From Candidatus Marinarcus aquaticus (GTDB taxonomy: Bacteria; Campylobacterota; Campylobacteria; Campylobacterales; Arcobacteraceae): a stretch of DNA of 64,000 nt. A program made the position numbers and the translations under genes. Location of the stretch: assembly GCF_004116335.1 (NCBI RefSeq), contig NZ_PDKN01000003.1, positions 1 to 64,000 on the forward strand. Reading direction: 5' to 3'. Under the pieces are notes generated by a model that saw nothing but the letters and a program-made list of their open reading frames with translations, was not told where the DNA came from and searched no databases. The first letter of the stretch is position 1, and each line of letters opens with the position of its first letter. Below are positions 44,744 to 52,469 of this stretch, in pieces.

Positions 44744-46078
44744 CTATTGTAAACTTACTGAAAGTGTTTGATAAGGGTTGTACAATACATTTGCTCCACT
44801 TTGAATTTTTACATTACGTCTTTGGGTAAAATCGACCAAATATTTCCCCGCATAATCCACTGAAAATTGTGCACACAGTTTTGCTGCTTGTTCAATGACT
44901 TCTTGTGGCAACTCTTTTTTTGTGTTTTGCACAATCACATGACACGAAGTTCGGTCTTTTAAATGGAACCAAAAATCACTTGCTTTACTGTTTTGCAGTA
45001 CATAGACATTCTCTCGCTCACTCTTACCCAAAAGAATTTTATACCCTTTATAAAAGAAACTTTCACACAACTCTTGTTTTTTTGTTTTGGTCTGATTTTT
45101 CTGCTTTTTAGGCATTAAGAACTCAAGTTCATCGCTGTTTGAAGATGCATTGATTTGTTCAATCATACGCTCTAAAAAGGCTTGTTTTTGTTCAAGATTG
45201 TCTCTTTCAATGTGAATATATTTCGCTCGTTGTTTTGCTTTTTTTGCTTTAGAAAAGAGATGGTTGGCATAACTTGAAGGCGTGGGATAATTGGTATCCA
45301 ACACCACTTCTATTTCATTGCCTGAAAAATCCGTTAACACCACTTTGCTTTCATACGCTTTGATATTATGAAGATTACTTAAAATCAAATTGGCTTTTTC
45401 GTACAAAGTATTGGCTTGTTCATACAGTGACTCTTCAGACGAGAGCGATGTTAAGAGTTTTTTGATTTTTGAGAGTTGTTTAAAAAGTTGTTGCACCTTT
45501 TGCTTTTTTAGCTGCTGTAACAGTTGTGCCTCTTTTTGTTCATAGTTGGCATACAAAAAAGCCTCAATATCATCTATTTTTTCATGTTTAAAATCAAAAT
45601 TTGGCTTTGGAACCGCCTCTAACTTTTGTCCGACTTTCACAATACGAGAAGAGGAAAACTCATCAATGTGTCGCAGTGCTTCTAATACAATTTCATTTTC
45701 ATCTAAAATAATACCGTTGGTATTTTTCCCCGTAAACTCAAACTGCATGGAGCCTTTGAGTGCTTTATACGAGGATTGTGATACCACATCAAACCGTAAC
45801 ACTTTATCCTCATTGACTAACACTATGTCCTCTACTTTTACATTCATAAATCGTTTTTGAAGCACCACATCAAAAGGAGCATTAAACTCTCTTTTTGAAT
45901 TAACATGTCCCTCTTTTTTATAAATGAGTGCATTTCCTTTGGTCATATCAAAATAGAGTATATTTTTATCGTTAAATTCCACACTTAAAAGATTGTTATC
46001 CAAACGTTTCATTCTTTTAATTGTTTTTGCATTTTCTTTTAAATATTTTACAATCTCTTTTAATTCATAATATTTCAT
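44744..46078 (-). CDS. NFACT-family protein (RqcH/FbpA-like ribosome-rescue factor)
   Basis: A 444-residue protein with NFACT layout: an N-terminal domain (about 1-180, LLSVEFNDKNILYFDM), a long coiled coil (about 185-310, EKQ/KQL-rich), and a C-terminal NFACT-R/DUF814 domain with SDFWFHLKDRTSCHVIVQN near 350 and QRRNVKIQSGANVLY at the end. RqcH adds alanine tails to stalled nascent chains on 50S subunits. The length is shorter than Firmicutes RqcH (about 570) but fits campylobacterial members. It is divergent from the small periplasmic protein gene. Confidence 0.88.
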   Translation of the reverse strand: MKYYELKEIVKYLKENAKTIKRMKRLDNNLLSVEFNDKNILYFDMTKGNALIYKKEGHVNSKREFNAPFDVVLQKRFMNVKVEDIVLVNEDKVLRFDVVSQSSYKALKGSMQFEFTGKNTNGIILDENEIVLEALRHIDEFSSSRIVKVGQKLEAVPKPNFDFKHEKIDDIEAFLYANYEQKEAQLLQQLKKQKVQQLFKQLSKIKKLLTSLSSEESLYEQANTLYEKANLILSNLHNIKAYESKVVLTDFSGNEIEVVLDTNYPTPSSYANHLFSKAKKAKQRAKYIHIERDNLEQKQAFLERMIEQINASSNSDELEFLMPKKQKNQTKTKKQELCESFFYKGYKILLGKSERENVYVLQNSKASDFWFHLKDRTSCHVIVQNTKKELPQEVIEQAAKLCAQFSVDYAGKYLVDFTQRRNVKIQSGANVLYNPYQTLSVSLQ

Positions 46079-46104
46079 CTGTCCACTTCTTTAAGAGTTT
46101 TATA

Positions 46105-46119
46105 GTCATAACTTATGAC
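46105..46119. promoter_or_regulatory. Perfect 15-base palindrome in a divergent intergenic region
   Basis: GTCATAA-C-TTATGAC lies 26 bases upstream of the NFACT gene and 117 bases upstream of the small periplasmic protein gene. It could be an operator for either; no regulator gene is adjacent. Confidence 0.3.
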
Positions 46120-46196
46120 AAGTATCATTTTAAGTAATATAAGTTTTTTTAATATTTTTACTCTTATTTTTTCAGAGTTATTTTATATTCCTTTGA

Positions 46197-46202
46197 TATA
46201 AT
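46197..46202 (+). promoter_or_regulatory. Extended -10 promoter of the small periplasmic protein gene
   Basis: TATAAT in the context TTTGATATAAT, 35 bases before the ATG, behind a T-rich tract. AGGAG follows at 46224-46228, 8 bases before the ATG. Confidence 0.6.
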
Positions 46203-46236
46203 TGTAGCAAAATTAATATTTCTAGGAGAATAATCG

Positions 46237-46560
46237 ATGTCAAAATTATTGAAAATTGTAATGGCAAGTTCATTAGTATTAGGTTTAGCAGCCTCAACAG
46301 CGTCAGCGGATGCAGTTAAAGGTCAAAAACTTTTTTCTAAAAAATTAAAAAAACCATGCGGTATGACAGGAGCAAAATTTGCAGCAAAACACTCTCAAGA
46401 TGAATGGGAAGCAATCAAAGAAGCAGGTAACTTTGAAGCTGAAATCATTAAAATTTGTCCAGCTGTAAAAGAGGGATATATCAAAGAGTCTTGGCAAGAA
46501 GATATTTATGATTTCTCATATGAGTATGCAAACGATTCTGGAAACGTTCCATCTTGTTAA
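46237..46560 (+). CDS. Small periplasmic protein, cytochrome-c-like without CXXCH
   Basis: 107 residues with a signal peptide (cleaved after STASA near residue 23). The mature part starts DAVKGQKLFSKKLKKPCG and ends YEYANDSGNVPSC, a pattern I associate with proteins annotated as cytochrome c in Campylobacterota. No CXXCH haem motif is present; three single cysteines remain (in KKPCGM, KICPAV and VPSC). The protein may be a haem-free relative or a disulfide-containing protein. It is a single-gene unit with its own promoter and a strong terminator, suggesting high expression. Confidence 0.8.
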   Translation: MSKLLKIVMASSLVLGLAASTASADAVKGQKLFSKKLKKPCGMTGAKFAAKHSQDEWEAIKEAGNFEAEIIKICPAVKEGYIKESWQEDIYDFSYEYANDSGNVPSC

Positions 46561-46580
46561 TCATATTTTAAAGCGAATAA

Positions 46581-46608
46581 AGGCGGCAGTGTTCTGTCGC
46601 CTTTTTTT
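46581..46608 (+). terminator. Intrinsic terminator
   Basis: GGCGGCAG-TGTT-CTGTCGCC (8-bp stem, one G-T pair) followed by seven T, 22 bases after the stop of the small periplasmic protein gene. Confidence 0.9.
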
Positions 46609-46640
46609 AGTTATAATTAATATAAGAAAAAGTAATACAA

Positions 46641-46675
46641 TTTTAAGATATGCTTAAAATTTAGAGGCGTATAAT
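46641..46675 (+). promoter_or_regulatory. Promoter and overlapping operator of the outer membrane protein gene
   Basis: TATAAT at 46670-46675 lies 25 bases before the ATG. An inverted repeat TTTTAAG-ATATG-CTTAAAA at 46641-46659 covers the -35 position. AAGGAG sits directly before the start codon region. The palindrome position would suit a repressor or sigma-contact activator. Confidence 0.5.
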
Positions 46676-46700
46676 CATTTATAGGGAAAAAGGAGTCTAT

Positions 46701-48221
46701 ATGATAAAAAAACAACTGCTTGCTTTAAGTGCGGTAGCAGCACTGAGCACAACATCATATGCAGCTACGGATGCAGATGTATTAAAGCAACTTGAAGCTT
46801 TAAAAGCTCAAATTGCACAACTGGAAGCAAAACTGAACAATCAAAATAAAAAACTGGAGGATCAACTTAAAAACCAAGATAAAAAATTGGTCAAAGTTGA
46901 AAAAAAAGTTAAGAAGAATAAAGAGAACATCACTGATGTAAAAATCCATGATGCCGGGGATAACATCAAATGGGATGTTGACTTTAGAACTCAAGTGGAC
47001 AATGTATCATACAAATTGGCCAATGGTGAAAAACGAACCAATGATGGAATCATGTCAAACCGATTGTGGTTAAACATGAAATTCCAAGCAGATGAAAATT
47101 CATCGTTCTTTGGTACATTATCGTATAACAAACTTTATGGTGATAACCGAGCGGATATTACAAATGCAGGTGGAACTGCAAACAATGCAAGCTTTGACTG
47201 GATCACCAATGAAGCGGCAACCAATGACAATGAAGTTAAGGTAAAAGAAGCTTTCTGGTTATACTCTAACAGTTCATTTTTAGGTAATGATGATATTTCA
47301 TGGACTGCATCTGTGGGTCGACGACCTTCAACAGACGGTTTAGGAATCAATTATCGAGCGGATCAAGAGAGAAAATCTGCTCTTTCTCATACGGTTAACG
47401 TAGAGTTTGATGGATTAAGTGCTCGATTTAACTTAGATAAAATCACAGGGGTACCTGGGATGTGGTTGAAGTTTTGTGCCGGTCGAGGGTTGACCAATGC
47501 GAAACTTCGATTCTCTTCTGATGGAACAGACTACTTAGAAGATAATGACACCGCTGAAAATGTAGACATGGCGGGAATCATTTTTGTCCCTTATGACGAT
47601 GGTCAATACTCTGTTCACATGAACTATGCAAAAGCATGGAACTTAATTGGTAACAAAGACCGAAATGGTGATGGAATGGCAGATGAAAACGGTAAATTCT
47701 ATAACTTCGGTGATATTGAGTTAGCCACTGTGATGTTCAAAGCATTTGGTATTGGAAATGGTATCTCTGACTTTTTAGATGATACGACTTTCTTTGCTTC
47801 TTATGCCATGAGTAAAACAGACCCTGACTCAGGAGAGATGATGTTAGGTTCAAGCAACACAGAGCGTGGTCACTCATACCTTTTAGGACTTAATATGCCT
47901 TGTCCCATCACCGATGATGCACGAATTGGTGTTGAGTGGAACAAAGGGAGTAAATATTGGCGTTCAATCACGTATGGTGAAGACACAATGGTCGGAAGTA
48001 AAATTGCCGCACGTGGTACAGCGTGGGAAGTTTACAGACACCAAAAGTTAACGGATGCGTTAAGTTTTACACTTCGATATACAAAAATTGATTACGATTA
48101 TACAGGAAGTAATGGATTCTTTGGAGACTATGGTACCCCAATGTCAATGGGAAATCCACAAGCTGCAACAGCAGTTGAAGAAGCTGAAAACTTTACAGCA
48201 AATATTCGATACCGGTTCTAA
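46701..48221 (+). CDS. Outer membrane beta-barrel protein (DUF3373-type porin)
   Basis: 506 residues. A signal peptide ending SYA-A is followed by a lysine-rich coiled coil at about residues 25-78 (LEALKAQIAQLEAKLNNQNK, then KKLVKVEKKVKKNKE), then a beta-rich barrel from about 88 (WDVDFRTQVDNVSYKL) that ends in IRYRF with terminal phenylalanine, the usual outer membrane assembly signal. This matches the DUF3373 family of Campylobacterota outer membrane proteins; the coiled coil suggests peptidoglycan contact or a trimer stalk. Solute specificity is unknown. It is a single gene between a strong promoter and a bidirectional terminator. Confidence 0.85.
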   Translation: MIKKQLLALSAVAALSTTSYAATDADVLKQLEALKAQIAQLEAKLNNQNKKLEDQLKNQDKKLVKVEKKVKKNKENITDVKIHDAGDNIKWDVDFRTQVDNVSYKLANGEKRTNDGIMSNRLWLNMKFQADENSSFFGTLSYNKLYGDNRADITNAGGTANNASFDWITNEAATNDNEVKVKEAFWLYSNSSFLGNDDISWTASVGRRPSTDGLGINYRADQERKSALSHTVNVEFDGLSARFNLDKITGVPGMWLKFCAGRGLTNAKLRFSSDGTDYLEDNDTAENVDMAGIIFVPYDDGQYSVHMNYAKAWNLIGNKDRNGDGMADENGKFYNFGDIELATVMFKAFGIGNGISDFLDDTTFFASYAMSKTDPDSGEMMLGSSNTERGHSYLLGLNMPCPITDDARIGVEWNKGSKYWRSITYGEDTMVGSKIAARGTAWEVYRHQKLTDALSFTLRYTKIDYDYTGSNGFFGDYGTPMSMGNPQAATAVEEAENFTANIRYRF

Positions 48222-48252
48222 TAAAAAAGGGAGTTCTACTCTCTTTTTTATA
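48222..48252. terminator. Bidirectional intrinsic terminator
   Basis: AAAAAAGGGAG-TTCTA-CTCTCTTTTTT directly after the porin stop; the T-rich arm on each strand serves the porin gene and the convergent gene that ends at 48248. Confidence 0.85.
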
Positions 48253-48760
48253 CAAACTTATACTGTTCTAATTCCCAAATAATTTTTTCTGCAATATTGA
48301 TCATGGAGACGTTGAGTGCTTTAAACTCTTTATCTTTGATATTAATTAACAATTTATCATACACATTGGCATACGGGTAAATAATAAAATAGATGTACTC
48401 TTTACTGCGAGATTCTTTTTGCAGTTCCGCAAACCATGTTGCCAACATAGAGAAGTAAAGCATCGAAGGGTTAAAGGGTTTTCCATCCTTTAACTCTTTA
48501 CTTAAGGATTTGTTGATATGCTCATATGAAAGCAAAATCGCTTTAATACGAGAGTTGTCTCGATTAGTTAAATAGTATTCGTGTGATTTCGTCAGGTTTT
48601 CAAGTTGTTGTAAAATATCATGGGTCATAGAATTGATGTAATGATGTGTCTCTTCATTTACATCAAAAGAGAATTCATCGGCATCTTGATAAGTTAAAAT
48701 AATGTCTTTACAAAAAAGCAGTAAAGCTTCTGTTTTTATTTTTGATATATTGAGAATCAT
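48248..48760 (-). CDS. Conserved protein of unknown function
   Basis: About 170 residues from the ATG at 48760; an in-frame extension upstream is possible but has no Shine-Dalgarno. Soluble, helical and acidic (LNISKIKTEALLLFCKDIIL, HINKSLSKELKDG, MLATWFAELQKESRSKEY). I recognise no domain. It is divergent from thrS, with the start codons about 120 bases apart, and shares the terminator with the porin gene. Confidence 0.7.
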   Translation of the reverse strand: MILNISKIKTEALLLFCKDIILTYQDADEFSFDVNEETHHYINSMTHDILQQLENLTKSHEYYLTNRDNSRIKAILLSYEHINKSLSKELKDGKPFNPSMLYFSMLATWFAELQKESRSKEYIYFIIYPYANVYDKLLINIKDKEFKALNVSMINIAEKIIWELEQYKFV

Positions 48761-48847
48761 AACGACTATTGTAACCAAAATATAATTACAGCACAATTTT
48801 TTAAGTCTTATTAAGCTAAAATAGTGTTATTTTATGAAAAAATCATC

Positions 48848-48853
48848 TATAAT
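48848..48853 (+). promoter_or_regulatory. Putative -10 of the thrS operon
   Basis: TATAAT 30 bases before the thrS start, behind an AT-rich tract; there is no clear -35. No T-box-like leader is present in the short 5' region. Confidence 0.5.
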
Positions 48854-48883
48854 GATAAAAGAAAAAGAAAAGAAAGGAACTTA

Positions 48884-50692
48884 TTGGAACCAATTGGTGT
48901 ATTAAAAGATGGTCAAATTTATGACCTTCAGACTGCGGATGCCTTGAATATCCAAGGTGAAGAGATAAAAGCCGATGACTCAAAAGAGGCTTTAGAAATC
49001 TTAAGACACTCTTGTGCTCATCTCATGGCTCAAGCCATTAAAGAACTCTATCCAGAAGCTAAATTTTTCGTAGGTCCAGTAGTAAACGAAGGGTTTTACT
49101 ATGACTTTAAAGTCGATTCAAAAATCAGTGAAGAAGATCTTCCTAAAATTGAAAAGAAAATGAAAGAGTTAGCTGGGGAAAAATTTCCTATTGAACGGCA
49201 AGAGTATACACGAGCACAAATTGAAGAAAAATTTGCAGGCGATGAACTTAAGCAAGCTGTACTAAAAAATATCGATTCAGATTCACTGACAATTTATAAA
49301 CAAGGTGATTTTGAAGATTTATGTCGAGGACCTCATGTTCCAAATACCAGAATGGTAAGAACCTTTAAGCTCACAAGAATTGCTGGAGCGTATGTAGGCG
49401 GGGATGAAGAAAATGAGATGATCACGCGAATCTATGGAATTGCTTTTTTTGATAAAGCAAAACTCAAAGAGTATGTAACACAACTTGAAGAGGCAAAAAA
49501 ACGAGACCATAGAAAACTGGGAACAGAGTTAGAACTCTTTACCTTTAATGACGATATTGGTGCAGGATTACCACTTTGGCTTCCAAATGGAGCACGACTT
49601 CGAGGTAAAATCGAACAACTTTTATACAAAGCACACCGTATCAGAGGTTATGAACCCGTACGTGGTCCTGAGATTTTAAAAGCCAACCAATGGGTAAAAT
49701 CTGGTCACTATGCCAACTATAAAGAGAACATGTATTTCACTGAAATTGATGGTCAAGAGTATGGTATTAAACCTATGAACTGTGTGGGACACATTCAAAT
49801 CTTTAAAAACTCACTGGTTTCATATAAAGATTTACCGTTGAAGTTTTTTGAGTATGGAGTGGTTCACAGACATGAAAAATCAGGTGTAATGCACGGATTA
49901 TTCAGAGTAAGAGAGTTTACTCAAGATGATGCTCATATTTTTTGTACACCAACTCAAATCAAAGAGGTTATTTTTGATGTTCTTAGTTTTGTTGACAGTT
50001 TAATGAACCTATTTGAGTTCAAATATGAAATGGAAGTATCCACCAAACCTAAAAAGGCTATTGGGGATGATACATTTTGGGAAACAACCACTAAAGGTAT
50101 CATGGATGCTTTAGATGAAAATGGTTACAGCTATGGCATTGATGAAGGTGGAGGAGCCTTTTATGGTCCAAAAATTGACATCAAAATCCTTGATGCCATT
50201 GGACGAAAATGGCAATGTGGTACGGTTCAAGTAGATATGAACTTACCAGAGCGATTTGATGTTGAATATGTGAATGAAAATGGTGAAAAAGAGCGACCAG
50301 TGATGATTCACCGAGCCATCCTTGGTTCATTTGAACGATTCATTGGTATTTTAACAGAGCATTATGCCGGGGAGTTCCCATTTGTTATTGCACCAACACA
50401 AGTCATTTTCATACCAATTGCAGAGCAACACAATGCGTATGCACAACAACTTCAAAATGAGTTATTACAATTAGAGATTGACAGTAAAATCTTTAATAAA
50501 AACGAGAGTTTGAATAAACGTATTCGAACCGCAGAGAAACAGAGAGTTCCGATGATTGTTGTTATTGGCGATGCAGAAGTTGAAAATCAACGAATTGCCT
50601 TGCGAGACAGAAGAAAACGAGAGCAATCTGAATTAAGTAAAGATGAGTTTATCTCACTATTAAAAGAAATCAAAAATGGGAGTGAAGTTTGA
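48884..50692 (+). CDS. thrS: Threonyl-tRNA synthetase
   Basis: 602 residues from the TTG at 48884, which has AGGA 5 bases upstream. The open frame starts 60 bases earlier, but that segment spans the promoter. Domains are a short N-terminal TGS-like part, the editing domain with [11 protein letters not shown] near 50 and the zinc-site CRGPHV near 145, and the class II core with motif 2 [21 protein letters not shown] near 345 (first part) and motif 3 near 495 ([19 protein letters not shown]). The C-terminal anticodon domain follows. It charges tRNA-Thr in the cytoplasm. It overlaps infC by 4 bases in the classic thrS-infC-rpmI-rplT order. Confidence 0.96.
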   Translation: MEPIGVLKDGQIYDLQTADALNIQGEEIKADDSKEALEILRHSCAHLMAQAIKELYPEAKFFVGPVVNEGFYYDFKVDSKISEEDLPKIEKKMKELAGEKFPIERQEYTRAQIEEKFAGDELKQAVLKNIDSDSLTIYKQGDFEDLCRGPHVPNTRMVRTFKLTRIAGAYVGGDEENEMITRIYGIAFFDKAKLKEYVTQLEEAKKRDHRKLGTELELFTFNDDIGAGLPLWLPNGARLRGKIEQLLYKAHRIRGYEPVRGPEILKANQWVKSGHYANYKENMYFTEIDGQEYGIKPMNCVGHIQIFKNSLVSYKDLPLKFFEYGVVHRHEKSGVMHGLFRVREFTQDDAHIFCTPTQIKEVIFDVLSFVDSLMNLFEFKYEMEVSTKPKKAIGDDTFWETTTKGIMDALDENGYSYGIDEGGGAFYGPKIDIKILDAIGRKWQCGTVQVDMNLPERFDVEYVNENGEKERPVMIHRAILGSFERFIGILTEHYAGEFPFVIAPTQVIFIPIAEQHNAYAQQLQNELLQLEIDSKIFNKNESLNKRIRTAEKQRVPMIVVIGDAEVENQRIALRDRRKREQSELSKDEFISLLKEIKNGSEV

Positions 50693-51228
50693 GTAGACAA
50701 ACAAAAAAAGACGATGCAATAATGAATGAGGACATTACTGCAAAAGAAGTAAGGTGTATGAATGATGATGGTACCAACTATGGTATCATCCCAACAAGAG
50801 ATGCATTAAAAATGGCAGAAGACGATGGATTAGATCTTGTTCTTATTGCACCAGATGCACAACCTCCAGTAGCTAAAATCATGGATTATGGTAAATTTAA
50901 ATACCAACAAGAGAAAAAGAAAAAAGAGGCAAAGAAAAAGCAAAAAGTGATTGTGGTTAAAGAGATTAAACTCTCTGTTAAAATTGCAGACAACGACATC
51001 AACTATAAAGTCAAACATGCCCGAGAGTTCTTAGAAGCAGGGAACCATGTAAAATTCAGAGTTTTCTTAAAAGGTCGAGAGATGGCTCACCCTGAATCTG
51101 GTGTGGAAGTTCTTGAAAAAGTATGGCCAATGGTTGAAGACATTGCAGTTATGGACAAAGCTCCAAAACTTGAAGGTCGATACGTTAATATGATGGCATT
51201 ACCTAAAAAAGAAGAGAAGAAAAACTAA
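50689..51228 (+). CDS. infC: Translation initiation factor IF-3
   Basis: 179 residues, full length. The N-domain has [20 protein letters not shown] and [19 protein letters not shown]; the C-domain has [19 protein letters not shown] and [12 protein letters not shown]-3 binds the 30S subunit and checks start codons. The start is TTG (not AUU as in E. coli), overlapping the thrS stop, with GGGAG upstream. A non-AUG start is consistent with the autoregulation known for infC. Confidence 0.95.
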   Translation: MSRQTKKDDAIMNEDITAKEVRCMNDDGTNYGIIPTRDALKMAEDDGLDLVLIAPDAQPPVAKIMDYGKFKYQQEKKKKEAKKKQKVIVVKEIKLSVKIADNDINYKVKHAREFLEAGNHVKFRVFLKGREMAHPESGVEVLEKVWPMVEDIAVMDKAPKLEGRYVNMMALPKKEEKKN

Positions 51229-51240
51229 CTCCCACCTCAC

Positions 51241-51267
51241 AGATGTCTGATTTTTTATCAGGCATCT
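51241..51267 (+). terminator. Hairpin after infC (weak terminator or attenuator)
   Basis: AGATGTCTGA-TTTTTTA-TCAGGCATCT, a 10-bp stem with one G-T pair, 12 bases after the infC stop. The downstream sequence is only moderately T-rich, so read-through into rpmI is likely. Confidence 0.5.
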
Positions 51268-51336
51268 TTCCTATGTTCAAATAACTTAACCAAATATAAA
51301 GCTTATTTTAAGTAAAATCACAAACTTTTTCTATAA

Positions 51337-51393
51337 AGGGTACCTCTAAGAATTAATAATATTCATAGAAAGAAAAATTTTTAGAGGTGCCCT
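51337..51393 (+). promoter_or_regulatory. Long stem-loop in the rpmI leader
   Basis: Bases 51337-51354 pair with 51376-51393 over about 18 bp (AGGGTACCTCTAA against TTAGAGGTGCCCT, continued by A-T pairs, with two wobble pairs). The loop is 21 bases. It lies 38 bases before the rpmI ATG. Candidate r-protein (L20) control element; known leaders of rpmI-rplT operons in other phyla support the idea but I cannot match the structure. Confidence 0.5.
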
Positions 51394-51431
51394 AAATAAA
51401 GAAATTGCAAATTTAAAAGGAGGAATCCAAG

Positions 51432-51629
51432 ATGCCAAAGATGAAATCTAACAGTGGAGCTTTAAAAAGATTTAAAGTGAAAAAAAATGGTTCTATTAAA
51501 TGTGGATCAGCGTTTAGAAGTCACATTTTAACTAAAAAGTCACCTAAAAGAAAAAGAAATCTTAGAAACCCACAAACTATTGCTGATGTTGATTCAACAA
51601 GAGTTAAAAGAATGTTAAACCAAGCGTAA
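51432..51629 (+). CDS. rpmI: 50S ribosomal protein L35
   Basis: 65 residues, very basic, starting [20 protein letters not shown], the family signature of bL35. AGGAGG stands 6 bases before the ATG, the strongest Shine-Dalgarno in the region. It lies between infC and rplT as in most bacteria. Confidence 0.97.
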   Translation: MPKMKSNSGALKRFKVKKNGSIKCGSAFRSHILTKKSPKRKRNLRNPQTIADVDSTRVKRMLNQA

Positions 51630-51651
51630 TTATACTTTCGTATAGTTGCAT

Positions 51652-51693
51652 GTCCCTCCACAAAATGTGGACAAGTTCGATGGAAACATCGAC
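51652..51693 (+). promoter_or_regulatory. Structured leader between rpmI and rplT
   Basis: The 101-base gap holds two hairpins: CCACA-AAA-TGTGG (51659-51671), with an alternative outer pairing TGTCC/GGACA, and TCGATG-GAAA-CATCGA (51678-51693) closed by a GNRA-type GAAA tetraloop. Ribosomal protein gene leaders often mimic rRNA helices; L20 binding is an inference from position. Confidence 0.45.
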
Positions 51694-51730
51694 ACCTATT
51701 ATTGGAAAAATATACGGTAAAGGAAGATAG

Positions 51731-52090
51731 ATGCCTAGAGTAAAAACGGGTGTAGTTCGAAGAAGAAGACACAAAAAAGTATTAAAAGCTGCTAGAGGAT
51801 TTTTTAGCGGTAGAAGAAAACACTTTAGAAAAGCGAAAGAGCAATTAGAGCACTCTTTAGTATACGCTTACAGAGACAGAAGACAGAAAAAAAGAGATAT
51901 CAGAAAGCTTTGGATTGTAAGAATCAATGCGGCTTGTAGATTAAATGATATCAACTATTCAAGATTCATGAACGGTATTAAATTAGCGGGAATTGATTTA
52001 GATAGAAAAATCTTAGCAGACATGGCAATGAATGATGCTGCTGCATTTACTACTGTTGTAGAAGCTGCAAAAGCTGCATTAAACAAATAA
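51731..52090 (+). CDS. rplT: 50S ribosomal protein L20
   Basis: 119 residues, basic, starting [28 protein letters not shown] in the usual form (first and second halves), with [20 protein letters not shown] near 60, the bL20 signature. It is needed early in 50S assembly and is the autoregulator of its operon in E. coli and Bacillus. GGAAG stands before the ATG. Confidence 0.97.
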   Translation: MPRVKTGVVRRRRHKKVLKAARGFFSGRRKHFRKAKEQLEHSLVYAYRDRRQKKRDIRKLWIVRINAACRLNDINYSRFMNGIKLAGIDLDRKILADMAMNDAAAFTTVVEAAKAALNK

Positions 52091-52110
52091 TTTTAAATTT
52101 GCAACTTATA

Positions 52111-52144
52111 AAAAAAGGGTTATAGGAGACTATGACCCTTTTTT
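52111..52144 (+). terminator. Intrinsic terminator of the thrS-infC-rpmI-rplT operon
   Basis: AAAAAAGGGTTATA-GGAGAC-TATGACCCTTTTTT, a 14-bp stem with one G-T pair and a T tract, 20 bases after the rplT stop. Confidence 0.92.
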
Positions 52145-52175
52145 ATTGCTCGTAACAAAAACCCAGAAATTATTC

Positions 52176-52406
52176 CTATTTATTTTTAGAGCTTCTTTTA
52201 ATTAACCTATAGATACCTCTTGGTACCCAACCCATCACATACACAACCAATGTAAACACCAATGGATGTATGGCTCCTATACCATATGCTCCCGCATTTG
52301 GAAGATGTTGCAGATGCTCTATGGGGTGTGAAAACCACTCCTTATGATGCATACCCAACGTTAAAATAAGGAATATTCCTACAAATATTATCAGCTCTCT
52401 TTTCAT
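52176..52406 (-). CDS. Small two-helix membrane protein, unknown function
   Basis: 76 residues. Two predicted membrane helices (LIIFVGIFLILTLGMHH, residues 5-21, and HPLVFTLVVYVMGWVP, about 47-62) are joined by a histidine-rich loop (HHKEWFSHPIEHLQHLP). The basic C-terminus (KRSSKNK) should face the cytoplasm. I do not recognise a family. The histidine-rich loop could bind metal. It stands alone, downstream of the terminator of the SQR gene. Confidence 0.75.
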   Translation of the reverse strand: MKRELIIFVGIFLILTLGMHHKEWFSHPIEHLQHLPNAGAYGIGAIHPLVFTLVVYVMGWVPRGIYRLIKRSSKNK

Positions 52407-52417
52407 TTTCCCTCAAT

Positions 52418-52453
52418 AAAAAAGCCCCAAACTTTTCTGTTTGAGGCTTTTTG
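52418..52453 (-). terminator. Intrinsic terminator after the SQR gene
   Basis: On the minus strand AAAAAGCCTCAAAC-AGAAAA-GTTTGGGGCTTTTTT forms a stem of about 15 bp with one mismatch or wobble, ending in a T run, 17 bases after the stop of the oxidoreductase. Confidence 0.88.
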
Positions 52454-52469
52454 TTATTCAAAATTTGAA

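Noticed and set aside
48824-48883. Twenty-residue N-terminal extension of ThrRS
   Set aside because: It overlaps the -10 element and the Shine-Dalgarno; the TTG at 48884 gives the expected N-terminus and length.
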